61,000 nucleotides of DNA from Terriglobia bacterium (GCA_023512135.1 JAIMAG010000015.1:1-61000), one strand, 5' to 3'. Shown: positions 16,356 to 24,131, numbered from the stretch's first letter. The notes: generated from the sequence alone by a model not told the origin. A program made the numbers and translations.

Positions 16356-17064
16356 ATGGGCCGCCGTGAAGAAACGATCCGTCGCACGCAGCAGAGGGTA
16401 AGCGATCTAATACAAGGCTTCGACGCGTACTGCGATTTCTTCGACGGTGCCAGCCTGTTTACAGGGCAAGCCTCTACTTTCATTTCGAAACCCTCAAGCT
16501 CTTGCGGGCTCACAGTTCAGTCGCTGACGCAATCCGAAATGAGGCGTTTTTGGAATCACTGTATGCCACGCTAACCACCTGGGGCTGCATCGCATGGGGC
16601 CAGGATCAACAAAGCTAGTTGAATTCTCCGAACTGGTTGCCAGCTTCAAGGCAGCAGAGGAGCAGATTGAAAATCTCTCTTCCTTGACGATCTGGACTCT
16701 CAGCCCTGACCAGATTGGTTCCGCAAGTGAGAGCATCTGGGACGTGATCTCTGCGCTGAGAGTTGGGATCGGAGAAACCAAGATCGTTTCGGGTTCCAAA
16801 GCCCTCCATCACGTCTTGCCCGAGCTGGTCCTGCCGATTGACCGCGAATATACCGTCGGTTTTTTCTTTCACAGCACGAACCTCTACCAAGGTGACCATG
16901 CGGCCTTGCTCGAAATGGTCCCGCACTTCCATCGAATCGCCGTGGAGTGCCGCAGCAAGATTGAGTGTCGCTTTGGGCGAGGGATGAACATGAACTCGTC
17001 GAAGGTTACGGACAACGCGATTGTGGGTTTGATGAAGAAAGAGGCTGATGCAAAGCCAGAGTGA
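16356..17064 (+). pseudogene. Conserved-looking gene broken by two single-base deletions
   Basis: Three successive frames read as one protein: MGRREETIRRTQQRVSDLIQ from 16356, then ASLYFHFETLKLLRAH after a lost base near 16467 (GGG-CA-AGC, probably once GGG-CCA-AGC), then HRMGPGSTKLVEF after a lost base near 16586 (GGC-TG-CAT, probably once GGC-ATG-CAT). The last part contains SKALHHVLPELVLPIDREYT. Restoring the two bases gives 236 residues. From memory, archaeal and bacterial proteins of unknown function share the SLYFH, MGPG and PIDREYT motifs, which I cannot confirm here. Either the gene is dead or the assembly has two errors. Confidence 0.7.
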
Positions 17065-17074
17065 GGCCAGTTCC

Positions 17075-17449
17075 TTACAGGGCTCGCCATCTCTCGTACA
17101 GATTTATCGTCGCTGGCCGAGAGATGTATTTCACGGGGCGCGTGTGCCTTATGAACCTTCCCTGGGCCAACTCAAAGACCGGCTTTCCAATCTTCAGCGC
17201 GTGATTCACCTCTTTTCCGACGCCGGCGGTTACCTTGCCCAGCAGACGGCTGAAGACGACGATGTCGCAGCCCTCAATAAGCCGCAGACAGAATCTGACG
17301 CCATTCCTTCTCTTGTCGGGATGGCCATCGTAGTCGGCGGGGTTGACGATCCTGCTGCCGCGAAACTTCCGCTTGATCTGGGCCAACTCCTGGTGCTCTT
17401 CCGGCTCACCGTACAGGCACATAGCGTGAGCGTAGTAGACTTTCTTCAT
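17075..17449 (-). CDS. Nucleoside 2-deoxyribosyltransferase/SLOG-like small protein
   Basis: A 124-residue protein from ATG 17449, divergent from the STAND nuclease gene. The fold suggested by MKKVYYAHAMCLYG (first strand and loop), IVNPADYDGH, EGCDIVVFSRLLG and GVGKEVNHALKIGKPVFEL is a Rossmann-like nucleotide-binding domain. The order is that of nucleoside 2-deoxyribosyltransferases, DUF4406 and the SLOG group. The glutamate in GVGKEVNHA would be the catalytic residue in the transferase family. Such domains act in nucleotide-signal or NAD-depleting defence systems, but this function is only inferred. Confidence 0.6.
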   Translation of the reverse strand: MKKVYYAHAMCLYGEPEEHQELAQIKRKFRGSRIVNPADYDGHPDKRRNGVRFCLRLIEGCDIVVFSRLLGKVTAGVGKEVNHALKIGKPVFELAQGRFIRHTRPVKYISRPATINLYERWRAL

Positions 17450-17542
17450 GTCGAGAGGCTCAAGTCAAAGTGTAGCATAGGGCGGTATTTCACGGAGCCG
17501 GGCGCTGAGTAAGAAAGCTCCGTTAAACCGGGAGCATTCAAC

Positions 17543-20500
17543 ATGTCATTTGTTGGGTTGGTCATAGGCAGCGATGTTGAGCAACTTGGGGCAGAAGCGT
17601 TACGCAAGGTGTTGAACACGCTGGTCGTGGCGGAGGCCACTGCCGCTGGGTGCCCCCTAGGAAATGTTGACATTTCGGCGCGGGATAACGACCCTGACGG
17701 GGGCGTTGACGCACGAATTCGCTGGCCCGCAGGCTCGCCACACGACATCCTCCCCGACGGAGAAACTGCGCTCCAGTACAAGTCTGGAAAGCTAACCAAA
17801 AGACTGTTGACCGATGAGTTCAACAAGCGCGGCGTCCAGGAGACGCTGAAGCGCGGCGGCAGCTACCTGCTATTGGTTGGCCACGACTACGTACCTCGAC
17901 AAGCAGACAAGTGGAGAGCAGAGCTCAAGAAGCTATGCCGGAAAAAGCGGATCAAGGCAGGCCGGTGCAAGGTACTTTTCGGAAGTCAGATCGCTAGATG
18001 GATTTGCCGACACCCGGCAGTCGTTATCATGCCGGAACTGCGGAAGGACTTCCCCGGTTTCGTTACTGTGAGCCGGTGGCTCCTGCATCCACAACTTCAG
18101 AACCCGTGGAAGCCTGACGCCCAGCGGGCGGAGTTGATCGAGAGAATTCGTTCATTCCTCCGAGGGGAGCTCCACGTCAGCGTGATTCGAGTCCAAGGCC
18201 AGGCAGGCATCGGCAAGACCCGCATGGTGCTTGAAGCCGTCAAGGAGCAAGGAATTGCGGAGCGTGTCGTTTATACCCCCAATGGTGACGACCAAAACGT
18301 GACGGATTTTCTGGCCCGCGCACAAGCTGCACCTACGGTGGGCGCGATTGCCGTGGTGGACGAGTGCGACCGTGATCGGCAGGAAACACTGAAGGCATAT
18401 GCTGATCTATCTGAGGGCAGGTTGAAGCTGATCTGTATAGGAACTGCGGACTTGCTTTCGCCGGGTGCCCCTGAGCTGTCGAACACCTGGGCGATGGCTC
18501 CCCTTTCCGATGAAAAGGTAAGAGAGGTCGTGAACGATGCAATTGGAACTGCTCCAAAGGAGCTTGTGGACACGGCTGTTCGCCTTGCAAGCGGGTTCGT
18601 CAAGCTCGCAATCTTCGTGGCCACACACCTGAAGCGCCAATCCAATATCCCGGCTGTAGAACTTGCAAGGATCGACGATGTAAAGCATTTCCTGAAGAGC
18701 TTTGTTGACGATAGGACGCGCCGAGCCTTGCAGGTCTTTTCGGTACTCTCCCAAGTTGGCTGGGAGGAAGCGCTCGTCCAAGAGGCCGAAGCTATCGCCA
18801 ACTTTCTGGCAGTCCCTCTCCCGGAATTACGTGCGTCAGTGAGAGCCCTTCGTGATCGGGGAATCCTCATCCCGCGAGGTCGGTATCTATATGTGTCTCC
18901 GGAACTGCTAGCCATTTCAGCCGCCGCTGAACTCTGGGATGAATGGGGGCCTGATCTCATCAAGATTGTTGATAGCCTGCCGGGACCAAAGCCTAGGCGC
19001 GAACTCCTCAAGCGAATGGCTGCAATGGGGGAACACGCGCGAGTTCGCCAAGCCGTGGAAAGTCTTCTCGATGAAGATGGTCTGTTTAAGACCCTGGCTG
19101 ACCTGGATGACGAGTTCCGCAGTGAGATGCTCAGGATTCTGAGTTCTGCCGTTCCTGGGAAGGCTGCGGAGGTGTTGGAAAGGATCATCGCCAAAGGTTC
19201 GAAAGATGAGTTGCTGGGTTTTGAGCGAGGCCGCCGCAATGTCATGTGGACTATCGAGACGCTCGTGCGGTGGCCAGAGACATCTCTTTCGGCGGCTCGA
19301 TCTCTGCGGGCCCTCGCACTGGCGGAAAACGAGAACATCGGAAACAACGCCACAGGAATCTTCTGCCAGTTTTTTCACATGTACCTCAGCGGCTCCCCAC
19401 TTCCATTGCTCGAACGCCTCACCTTGGTTGATGAGCTTCTCGAATCGCCGGATGAGAACAGCCGCATTCTGGCCGTGAAGGCATTGACCGCCGGTCTCCA
19501 GCATCATGAATCAAGGATGGGTGGCGAAGTCGATCATCTCTCAGGTAGACCCTACACACCGGAGTGGCGCCCTAAGACATATGGGGAACTGTGGGAAGCA
19601 CGTCGTGCGGTTCTCAACCGCCTTCGGTTGGTTGCCGGAGGTGATGACACGGTTGCTGCGGAAGCGCGCAAGGCCCTCGTCGGCTCAGTATTCACATTGA
19701 TTCGGGATGGCCTGTGGGTTGATGGGATCAACTTCCTGGAAGAGTTACAGCCGCAAGACGATGAAGAGCGACGACAGATTTTGGAGGCGATTAATCGAAT
19801 TGAGAGAGACGTCGGTGAGCGTCTGTCGGAAGAAGAGAAGCAGCGCCTAAAAACCCTTTCCGGACAGGTCTTTGACAACAGCTTTTCGAACAGGTTGCGT
19901 CGCTGGGTTGGCCGTCGATTGCACTCCGACTACGATCTGGTGGGGAAAACAGGCTATCAAGCCGCGGACCGCGAAGCTGCAAAGTTGGCAGAGGAAGCTG
20001 TGGAGGCTGGTATTTCCGACTCCGATCTGGCATGGCTGGCCTCGCCTGAAGCTCAGCATGTTTGGGCGTTCGGGCGTAGGCTGGGCGAGTGCGATCGGGA
20101 TTCCGCTTTACTTGACCGGATAGTCTCGGCGTCGACGGACGACGTGAACTGTGTGCTCCTAGCGTCCTATCTTAACGGCCAGGCGGGCGAAAAGGGGGAG
20201 GGGTTCCGGGAAGACATGCTCGACAGGCTGGCCTCTTCCCGTCCTTTGCTTGCTTTTGCCAGCACGTGGCGGGGGAGTGCCTCCGCCAGGGGCCTTGATA
20301 GGATTCTTCGCCTTGTTAATCAGGGATCGGTTCCACCTGAAATGCTAGGCTTTCTAAGCTATGGAGGATGGACAAATTCGCTTTCGTCTGAAGAAGTCAT
20401 CCGGTTACTGGAGGCCCTTCTCAAGGGTGAACCAAACAAGGTCCTTGATCCAACCCTGAGGATTCTACTTGCGCTAATTCAGAGAGAACCAGAATCGCTG

Positions 20501-21163
20501 GAGAAACTAAGGCCGCTGATCTGGAAAGTTCTTGAGATGAAGCCACGTAGACAATGGGACTTGGAATGGGGCCAGTTGGCCGAGCGGATGGTGAGGGAGG
20601 ATCCAGAAAGGATGGCGCGGATTGTGCTGTCCTTTTTTCAGGACGAAGATTTTCTGCCCATCCAAGGAGACACGACCATACAGGCGCTCGCGACCGCGAC
20701 GCAAAAAGAACCCGGGAAGTGTTGGGAGTTGGTTGGGGCAGCCCTACTTGATGAAGGCGAGGCGCATCGGGGATTCAGATTGAGCCTCGCCATCAAAGGT
20801 TGGTACGTTGAACTCATACCGAGCGACATCTTGATATCTTGGGCCAGGAACCATTTGCCTCGTGGGCCTTCCATCGTAGCTGACCTAGTGATCGCAAGGG
20901 CAGCCCCCATGCCCGAGCGAGCGCGAGCCGTTCTCATAAGCTTTCCGGATGACGAAAGGGTGAAGTCTCGGATTGCAGGCAACCTCAGATCAGGCCTCTC
21001 CGTGGGCCCATATTCGAATCGGCTTAAGAGCGACCTGGAGATAGCGAAGGGTTGGGCTCACGATCCACACCCGAGGATTCGCGCGTTCGCAGTCGAAGTA
21101 ATCAAACAGCTCGAAGCGGAACTGTTAAGGCACCTGATTATCGAACAGGAGGAGGAGCTTTAG
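17543..21163 (+). CDS. Mrr-like nuclease fused to STAND-type NTPase with helical repeats (Avs-like)
   Basis: A single 1206-residue frame from ATG 17543 behind GGGAGC. Residues 1-170 look like a restriction-endonuclease fold: GGVDARI with Asp56 and ALQYKSGK with Gln78-x-Lys80, the Q-x-K variant typical of Mrr-type nucleases. A P-loop GQAGIGKT (219-226) and Walker B AIAVVDECD (268-276) follow, then a winged-helix-like region (about 380-470). More than 700 residues of helical repeats follow, with no other catalytic motif. The order nuclease, STAND ATPase, repeat sensor is that of Avs antiphage proteins, though it is shorter than most. It probably oligomerises on sensing a phage protein and degrades DNA. 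This is inferred from architecture. Confidence 0.75.
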   Translation: MSFVGLVIGSDVEQLGAEALRKVLNTLVVAEATAAGCPLGNVDISARDNDPDGGVDARIRWPAGSPHDILPDGETALQYKSGKLTKRLLTDEFNKRGVQETLKRGGSYLLLVGHDYVPRQADKWRAELKKLCRKKRIKAGRCKVLFGSQIARWICRHPAVVIMPELRKDFPGFVTVSRWLLHPQLQNPWKPDAQRAELIERIRSFLRGELHVSVIRVQGQAGIGKTRMVLEAVKEQGIAERVVYTPNGDDQNVTDFLARAQAAPTVGAIAVVDECDRDRQETLKAYADLSEGRLKLICIGTADLLSPGAPELSNTWAMAPLSDEKVREVVNDAIGTAPKELVDTAVRLASGFVKLAIFVATHLKRQSNIPAVELARIDDVKHFLKSFVDDRTRRALQVFSVLSQVGWEEALVQEAEAIANFLAVPLPELRASVRALRDRGILIPRGRYLYVSPELLAISAAAELWDEWGPDLIKIVDSLPGPKPRRELLKRMAAMGEHARVRQAVESLLDEDGLFKTLADLDDEFRSEMLRILSSAVPGKAAEVLERIIAKGSKDELLGFERGRRNVMWTIETLVRWPETSLSAARSLRALALAENENIGNNATGIFCQFFHMYLSGSPLPLLERLTLVDELLESPDENSRILAVKALTAGLQHHESRMGGEVDHLSGRPYTPEWRPKTYGELWEARRAVLNRLRLVAGGDDTVAAEARKALVGSVFTLIRDGLWVDGINFLEELQPQDDEERRQILEAINRIERDVGERLSEEEKQRLKTLSGQVFDNSFSNRLRRWVGRRLHSDYDLVGKTGYQAADREAAKLAEEAVEAGISDSDLAWLASPEAQHVWAFGRRLGECDRDSALLDRIVSASTDDVNCVLLASYLNGQAGEKGEGFREDMLDRLASSRPLLAFASTWRGSASARGLDRILRLVNQGSVPPEMLGFLSYGGWTNSLSSEEVIRLLEALLKGEPNKVLDPTLRILLALIQREPESLEKLRPLIWKVLEMKPRRQWDLEWGQLAERMVREDPERMARIVLSFFQDEDFLPIQGDTTIQALATATQKEPGKCWELVGAALLDEGEAHRGFRLSLAIKGWYVELIPSDILISWARNHLPRGPSIVADLVIARAAPMPERARAVLISFPDDERVKSRIAGNLRSGLSVGPYSNRLKSDLEIAKGWAHDPHPRIRAFAVEVIKQLEAELLRHLIIEQEEEL

Positions 21164-21189
21164 GATTGTGGACCATTGCCTCCGAACAC

Positions 21190-21206
21190 ACTTTGCATCG
21201 CAAAGT
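21190..21206. repeat. Inverted repeat near the right end of the element
   Basis: ACTTTGC (21190-21196) and GCAAAGT (21200-21206) form a perfect 7-base stem with a 3-base loop. CCGAA and TTCGG extend it outside a small bulge. It may be an arm site for the recombinase or a terminator of the STAND gene, but it lacks a T run. Confidence 0.45.
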
Positions 21207-21209
21207 TCG

Positions 21210-21231
21210 GTGTCAGTTTTGGTGTCAGTTG
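21210..21231 (+). repeat. Extra copy of the integrase 3' tail sequence
   Basis: This 22-base segment matches 1573-1594, inside the 3' end of the int gene, at 21 of 22 positions. On the minus strand it would encode the same Thr-Lys-Thr-Asp-Thr tail. It lies 150 bases before the right repeat, on the element side. Confidence 0.6.
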
Positions 21232-21381
21232 GTTTTGCAAATTGGTGCTGGCGGCTGCGCGGTCGTGCACGGATGGTGCGGGGCCAACGTCGGCGTAACA
21301 ATTTGTGGACACGTGGTTTATGCGGTGCGTTGCCCTTGGCTGCGCGATGATGCGGGACCGCCGTAAAGGGCCTTCCTTGGA

Positions 21382-21561
21382 ATCCTAAGTCCTGCGCGTC
21401 TGCCAGTTCCGCCACTTCCGCATTGCTGCGTAACATCCTATCAGACAAGACCTTATATCACCACCGAAGTCGTTCGCCAGGATGTTCATTGTTTCTCGGT
21501 GCCAGTTGCATCTTGGCCTTGAGGCGCTACCAAGCGGTCTACGGATTGCCGGACGTGCCCT
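21382..21561 (+). repeat. Right attachment-site repeat (attR region) with tRNA-Leu 5' fragment
   Basis: Direct copy of 1456-1647. It holds only the 5' half of a tRNA-Leu gene (to base 21421 or so). The variable arm, T arm and 3' acceptor strand are absent to its left, so this copy is not a working tRNA. Its D-loop reads AACTGGCAGAC, as in typical leucine tRNAs, while the intact gene at the left reads AACGGGCAGAC. Confidence 0.88.
21486..21561 (-). pseudogene. Integrase C-terminal remnant
   Basis: Reading leftward, 21561-21486 encodes HVRQSVDRLVAPQGQDATGT, then EKQ and a stop. This is nearly the same as the last residues of the intact integrase at 1560-1647, with one substitution (Ala to Ser) and four residues missing through a 12-base deletion. 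The catalytic region is absent. It lies outside the element on the chromosomal side, so it is the trace of another related element once inserted here. Confidence 0.85.
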
Positions 21562-22064
21562 TCTCAGGATGAGGTCAGCTAGAACTGCCGAAGACGTCCA
21601 GGTCTTCCCGGCACCTGTAGAAGCAGCCAGAACAAATCCGCCATGCCATCCAAAAGCTCCGACTTCATAGCTTCCGATCCTTCTATCTGCCCTTGGAAGC
21701 CTTCCTTGGAAAGCACGCGGCCGTGTCCCGAGAAAGCTTCCGTGTCGGTAGGGAGAGGGATTCCGGCATCCGTGCATTCCGGAGCGCCCTCCGCCATTCT
21801 TCCAGTTCTCGGACTGGGGGTGCCTAGCGTTCGACAGGCGGGTCCATCTTGAGCGGTTCTATGTCATCTCCAGTCTCTTTGTGCCTCTGGATACTCGTCT
21901 CTCTCCGCCGCTGCGTACATCCACAGGAGGCAGGCCAATTCGACCTCCCCCGCCGGGTCCGGTTCTTCCTTCCATTCCCCGTTCACTCTTGGCTGGTCCG
22001 GCGCAAAAACCTTCGTCGCAGCAAATACCTCGAATTGCTGGTCAGAAACGGAGGGGGAAGGAGC
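21562..22064. other. Gene-poor stretch between attR and tRNA-Glu
   Basis: No convincing gene is seen in these 503 bases. Short open frames occur on both strands. One minus-strand frame (to about 21777) contains ASTGAGKT, which looks like a P-loop but has no other helicase feature around it. The stretch is probably eroded mobile-element or intergenic DNA left from earlier insertions. Confidence 0.5.
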
Positions 22065-22139
22065 TGGTAGCGGTACCGGGAATCGAACCCGGGTTTCCAG
22101 ATTGAGAATCTGGCGTCCTAACCCCTAGACGATACCGCC
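22065..22139 (-). tRNA. tRNA-Glu (anticodon CTC)
   Basis: On the minus strand, acceptor GGCGGTA (22139-22133) pairs with TACCGCT (22075-22069), with a G-T first pair. The anticodon stem CCAGA/TCTGG encloses TTCTCAA (anticodon CTC). The T arm CCGGG-TTCGATT-CCCGG and an encoded CCA (22067-22065) are present. Confidence 0.95.
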
Positions 22140-22172
22140 AAGCACGCTTTGCTGAAACGCAAAACCAGTTCG

Positions 22173-22202
22173 TTTATAGCCCGGGCCGCACGGTGCCGTC
22201 AA
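22173..22202 (-). promoter_or_regulatory. Promoter of tRNA-Glu
   Basis: On the minus strand TTGACG (22197-22202) and TATAAA (22173-22178) are 18 bases apart. The tRNA 5' end lies 34 bases downstream of the -10 box. Confidence 0.6.
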
Positions 22203-22252
22203 GCCTGCGACCGCAGGTGTCGAAGGCTAGGGTAGTACTCGCGGGTTGTCGT

Positions 22253-22639
22253 TCAAGTCGGTCGGGATTGCACTGGAGTTCTCTGCTCGGCTGAATCTGG
22301 CGTGGCGATGTGCCGCGGCGCAATTTTCCGGAATGGGCGAATCGAAAAGAATCGGAGTCGGCAGGTGTCGCAGCGATACGTCGGCACTCCCATCCGGCGC
22401 AGCAGATGTTTCCAGGCCGGCGCTCCCGGCCCTGGAGTGCTTCGTTCCAGAGCCAGGTTGCCGCACTGCGGACAATGCGCATACAGCGCATGTGCCGCCG
22501 CGGTCCGCCACCCGTAGAAACGGTGCTCACAGGTGCGGCACCGCCAGGGACGCAGCCCGACCAGCGTTCCCAGAAAATCGGTTACGCCACGACGGCGCGA
22601 ACGGCGACAGTTGGCACTCTGACACCGAGGACAGATCAA
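22253..22639 (-). CDS. Zinc-ribbon protein of unknown function
   Basis: This protein has 128 residues with four Cys-x2-Cys pairs: CPRC (3-6), CRTC (about 34), CPQC (about 57) and CDTC (about 90). They form two tandem zinc ribbons, each followed by an aromatic RFYGW or RFFSI strand. The N-terminus is rich in Arg (RRSRRRG), suggesting nucleic-acid contact. The start is TTG at 22639 and is uncertain. The gene reads toward tRNA-Glu. No enzymatic motif is present. Confidence 0.65.
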   Translation of the reverse strand: MICPRCQSANCRRSRRRGVTDFLGTLVGLRPWRCRTCEHRFYGWRTAAAHALYAHCPQCGNLALERSTPGPGAPAWKHLLRRMGVPTYRCDTCRLRFFSIRPFRKIAPRHIATPDSAEQRTPVQSRPT

Positions 22640-22756
22640 AATCAGAACTCGTCGCAGCTCGTGGTGTTCGGTGATGCTTCAGCATAGACGAAATTGTGGT
22701 GTCAGGACAAGAAAAACTCCCACCCGGCTGTTGTACAATTTGGATGGGAATGGCCC

Positions 22757-23143
22757 ATGCCCGACTACACGGTTGAACACGCCCGAGCCGGCATCCGCGC
22801 GCGGTTGCCGAAACTGCAGACGTGGCCGAATCAGTTTCCCGGCTACACGATCACCATTCGCTTTCCCGAGTACACCTCAGTTTGCCCGAAGACCGGCCTG
22901 CCCGATTTCGGCACGATCACGATCGAGTATCAACCGCGCAAGCAGTGTCTGGAGCTGAAGGCTCTGAAGATGTATCTGCTGGCGTATCGGAACCTGGGCA
23001 TTTTTTACGAGAATGCCGTCAACCGCATCCTGCGCGATATCGTGCAGGCAACCCGTCCGGTCTGGTGTGTCGTGCGCGGTGAATTCACGCCCCGTGGCGG
23101 TCTGCGGACAACGGTCGAGGCTCGGTGGCCGCGCCGACGCTGA
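22757..23143 (+). CDS. queF: NADPH-dependent 7-cyano-7-deazaguanine reductase
   Basis: QueF reduces preQ0 to preQ1 in queuosine biosynthesis. The 128-residue size fits the short, single-domain type. The nucleophile Cys43 lies in EYTSVCPKTG and the acid Asp50 follows in LPDFG. The QueF signature ELKALKMYL (66-74) and the YRNLGIFYENAVNRI segment are present. A longer in-frame start exists, but ATG 22757 begins right before the conserved PDYTVEHA. A TACAAT box at 22734-22739 lies 18 bases before the start, too close for a normal leader unless the -35 is weak. No preQ1 riboswitch is seen upstream. No other queuosine gene is in the window. Confidence 0.92.
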   Translation: MPDYTVEHARAGIRARLPKLQTWPNQFPGYTITIRFPEYTSVCPKTGLPDFGTITIEYQPRKQCLELKALKMYLLAYRNLGIFYENAVNRILRDIVQATRPVWCVVRGEFTPRGGLRTTVEARWPRRR

Positions 23144-23170
23144 ACCCGCCGTCCCTGTGCGGCCTTTGTG

Positions 23171-23199
23171 TGGACAAGTGCGTCGGGCTGGCCCATAAT
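23171..23199 (+). promoter_or_regulatory. Promoter of the coiled-coil membrane protein gene
   Basis: TGGACA (23171-23176) and CATAAT (23194-23199) are separated by 17 bases, each matching consensus at 5 of 6 positions. The start codon is 51 bases downstream. Confidence 0.6.
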
Positions 23200-23249
23200 C
23201 GATAATGCACCGCGATGCGCTCGCACCGCGCATCCGAGGAGGAAACTCG

Positions 23250-24113
23250 ATGAGCACAACTTCGAACCTTCCGCAGGATTCGGCGTCCGGCGGAGGACGG
23301 ATCGAAATGGCAGCCACGCCGCGCTGGGTTCTTGTGGCCTTCATCGTGGTGCTGGCCGCACTGGGCTATCTTGGCTATGCCAGCTATTCCACGCGCCAGG
23401 AGCTCCGTGACCAGGTGAACCGGCTGGAGCAGCGCAACGCGTTGCTGGATGCACAACTGGCCCAGGCCAACGAGCGCGTGGCCCAAATCCAGGGGCAGCT
23501 CGACGTGACCTCGGAAAAGCTCGGTCTGACCCAGCAAGAGCTGGCGCGGGCCCGCGCGCTGGCCCAGTCCATCCGCAAAGAGCAGATGGCTGCCGATGAA
23601 CAGCTCCGCGCCCAACTCAGCGAGACCCGCCAGCGCACCCAGGAGCAGCTCGGCGCCATCTCCGGCGAACTGAGCGGCACAAAAAGCCAGGTCGAAGCCA
23701 CCCGACAGCAGCTCGATGCCACGATCAGCAAGCTGGAACGCGCCATCGGTGACCTGGGCGTGCAGAGCGGGCTGATCGCCCGCAACCGGGAAGAGCTCGA
23801 AGAGCTGAAGCGGCTGGGCGAACGCAACTACTTCGAATTCGATCTCCGCAAAACCCGTGATCCGCAAACCGTCGGCCCCATCCGCGTTCGCCTGAAGAAA
23901 GTGGATACCAAGCGCTACCGCTACACCCTCGACGTCTACACCGGCGACAAAGCCATCGAGAAGAAGGATAAAACGCTCTACGAACCGGTGCAGTTCTACG
24001 TCCAGCAGGGCGCGCGGTGGCCCTATGAAATCGTCGTCTTCGAGCTCTCCAAGGATCGCATTGTCGGCTATCTCTCCACGCCAAAGTCCGGCGCGGCGGC
24101 TTCCGGACTCTAG
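23250..24113 (+). CDS. Membrane-anchored coiled-coil protein
   Basis: A 287-residue protein from ATG 23250 behind GAGGAGG. A single transmembrane segment (WVLVAFIVVLAALGYLGYA, about 26-44) follows a short cytoplasmic N-terminus. A long coiled coil (about 50-205) is rich in Gln/Glu/Arg. The C-terminal 80 residues form a beta-rich domain beginning NYFEFDLRK. The topology suggests a periplasmic coiled-coil spacer with a terminal sensing or binding domain. No family name is known to me. A strong terminator follows at 24132-24162. Confidence 0.7.
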   Translation: MSTTSNLPQDSASGGGRIEMAATPRWVLVAFIVVLAALGYLGYASYSTRQELRDQVNRLEQRNALLDAQLAQANERVAQIQGQLDVTSEKLGLTQQELARARALAQSIRKEQMAADEQLRAQLSETRQRTQEQLGAISGELSGTKSQVEATRQQLDATISKLERAIGDLGVQSGLIARNREELEELKRLGERNYFEFDLRKTRDPQTVGPIRVRLKKVDTKRYRYTLDVYTGDKAIEKKDKTLYEPVQFYVQQGARWPYEIVVFELSKDRIVGYLSTPKSGAAASGL

Positions 24114-24131
24114 TCGGACGACGAAATCCGC

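Larger units (their letters stand above)
1456..21381. mobile_element. Integrated ~20 kb element in tRNA-Leu (satellite-like, with defence cargo)
   Basis: The boundaries are set by direct repeats 1456-1647 and 21382-21561. The left one contains the 5' half of tRNA-Leu and the last 88 bases of a complete tyrosine integrase gene. Inside are integrase, zinc-finger and excisionase-like regulators, primase, S49 peptidase, coiled-coil protein, a Nu1-like HTH protein, then restriction-modification, HEPN, small nucleotide-binding-like and STAND genes. No capsid, portal, tail, large terminase or conjugation genes are seen, so this is not a complete phage or ICE. A phage satellite or a small integrative element is the best reading. 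Gene strand changes repeatedly in the right half, as is usual for cargo. Confidence 0.85.

Noticed and set aside
16594-17064. Independent 156-residue gene starting at 16594
   Set aside because: Its first residues continue directly the frame-shifted upstream coding sequence (HRMGPGS), and no ribosome binding site precedes that ATG. It is better read as the 3' part of the broken gene.
21385-21777. P-loop-like ASTGAGKT in a minus-strand frame next to attR
   Set aside because: Isolated eight-residue match. The same frame runs through the tRNA fragment and the integrase remnant in the wrong frame, so it is probably chance.
22640-22756. Possible preQ1 riboswitch before queF
   Set aside because: No C-rich loop plus A-rich tail pseudoknot pattern of the known preQ1 classes is visible.
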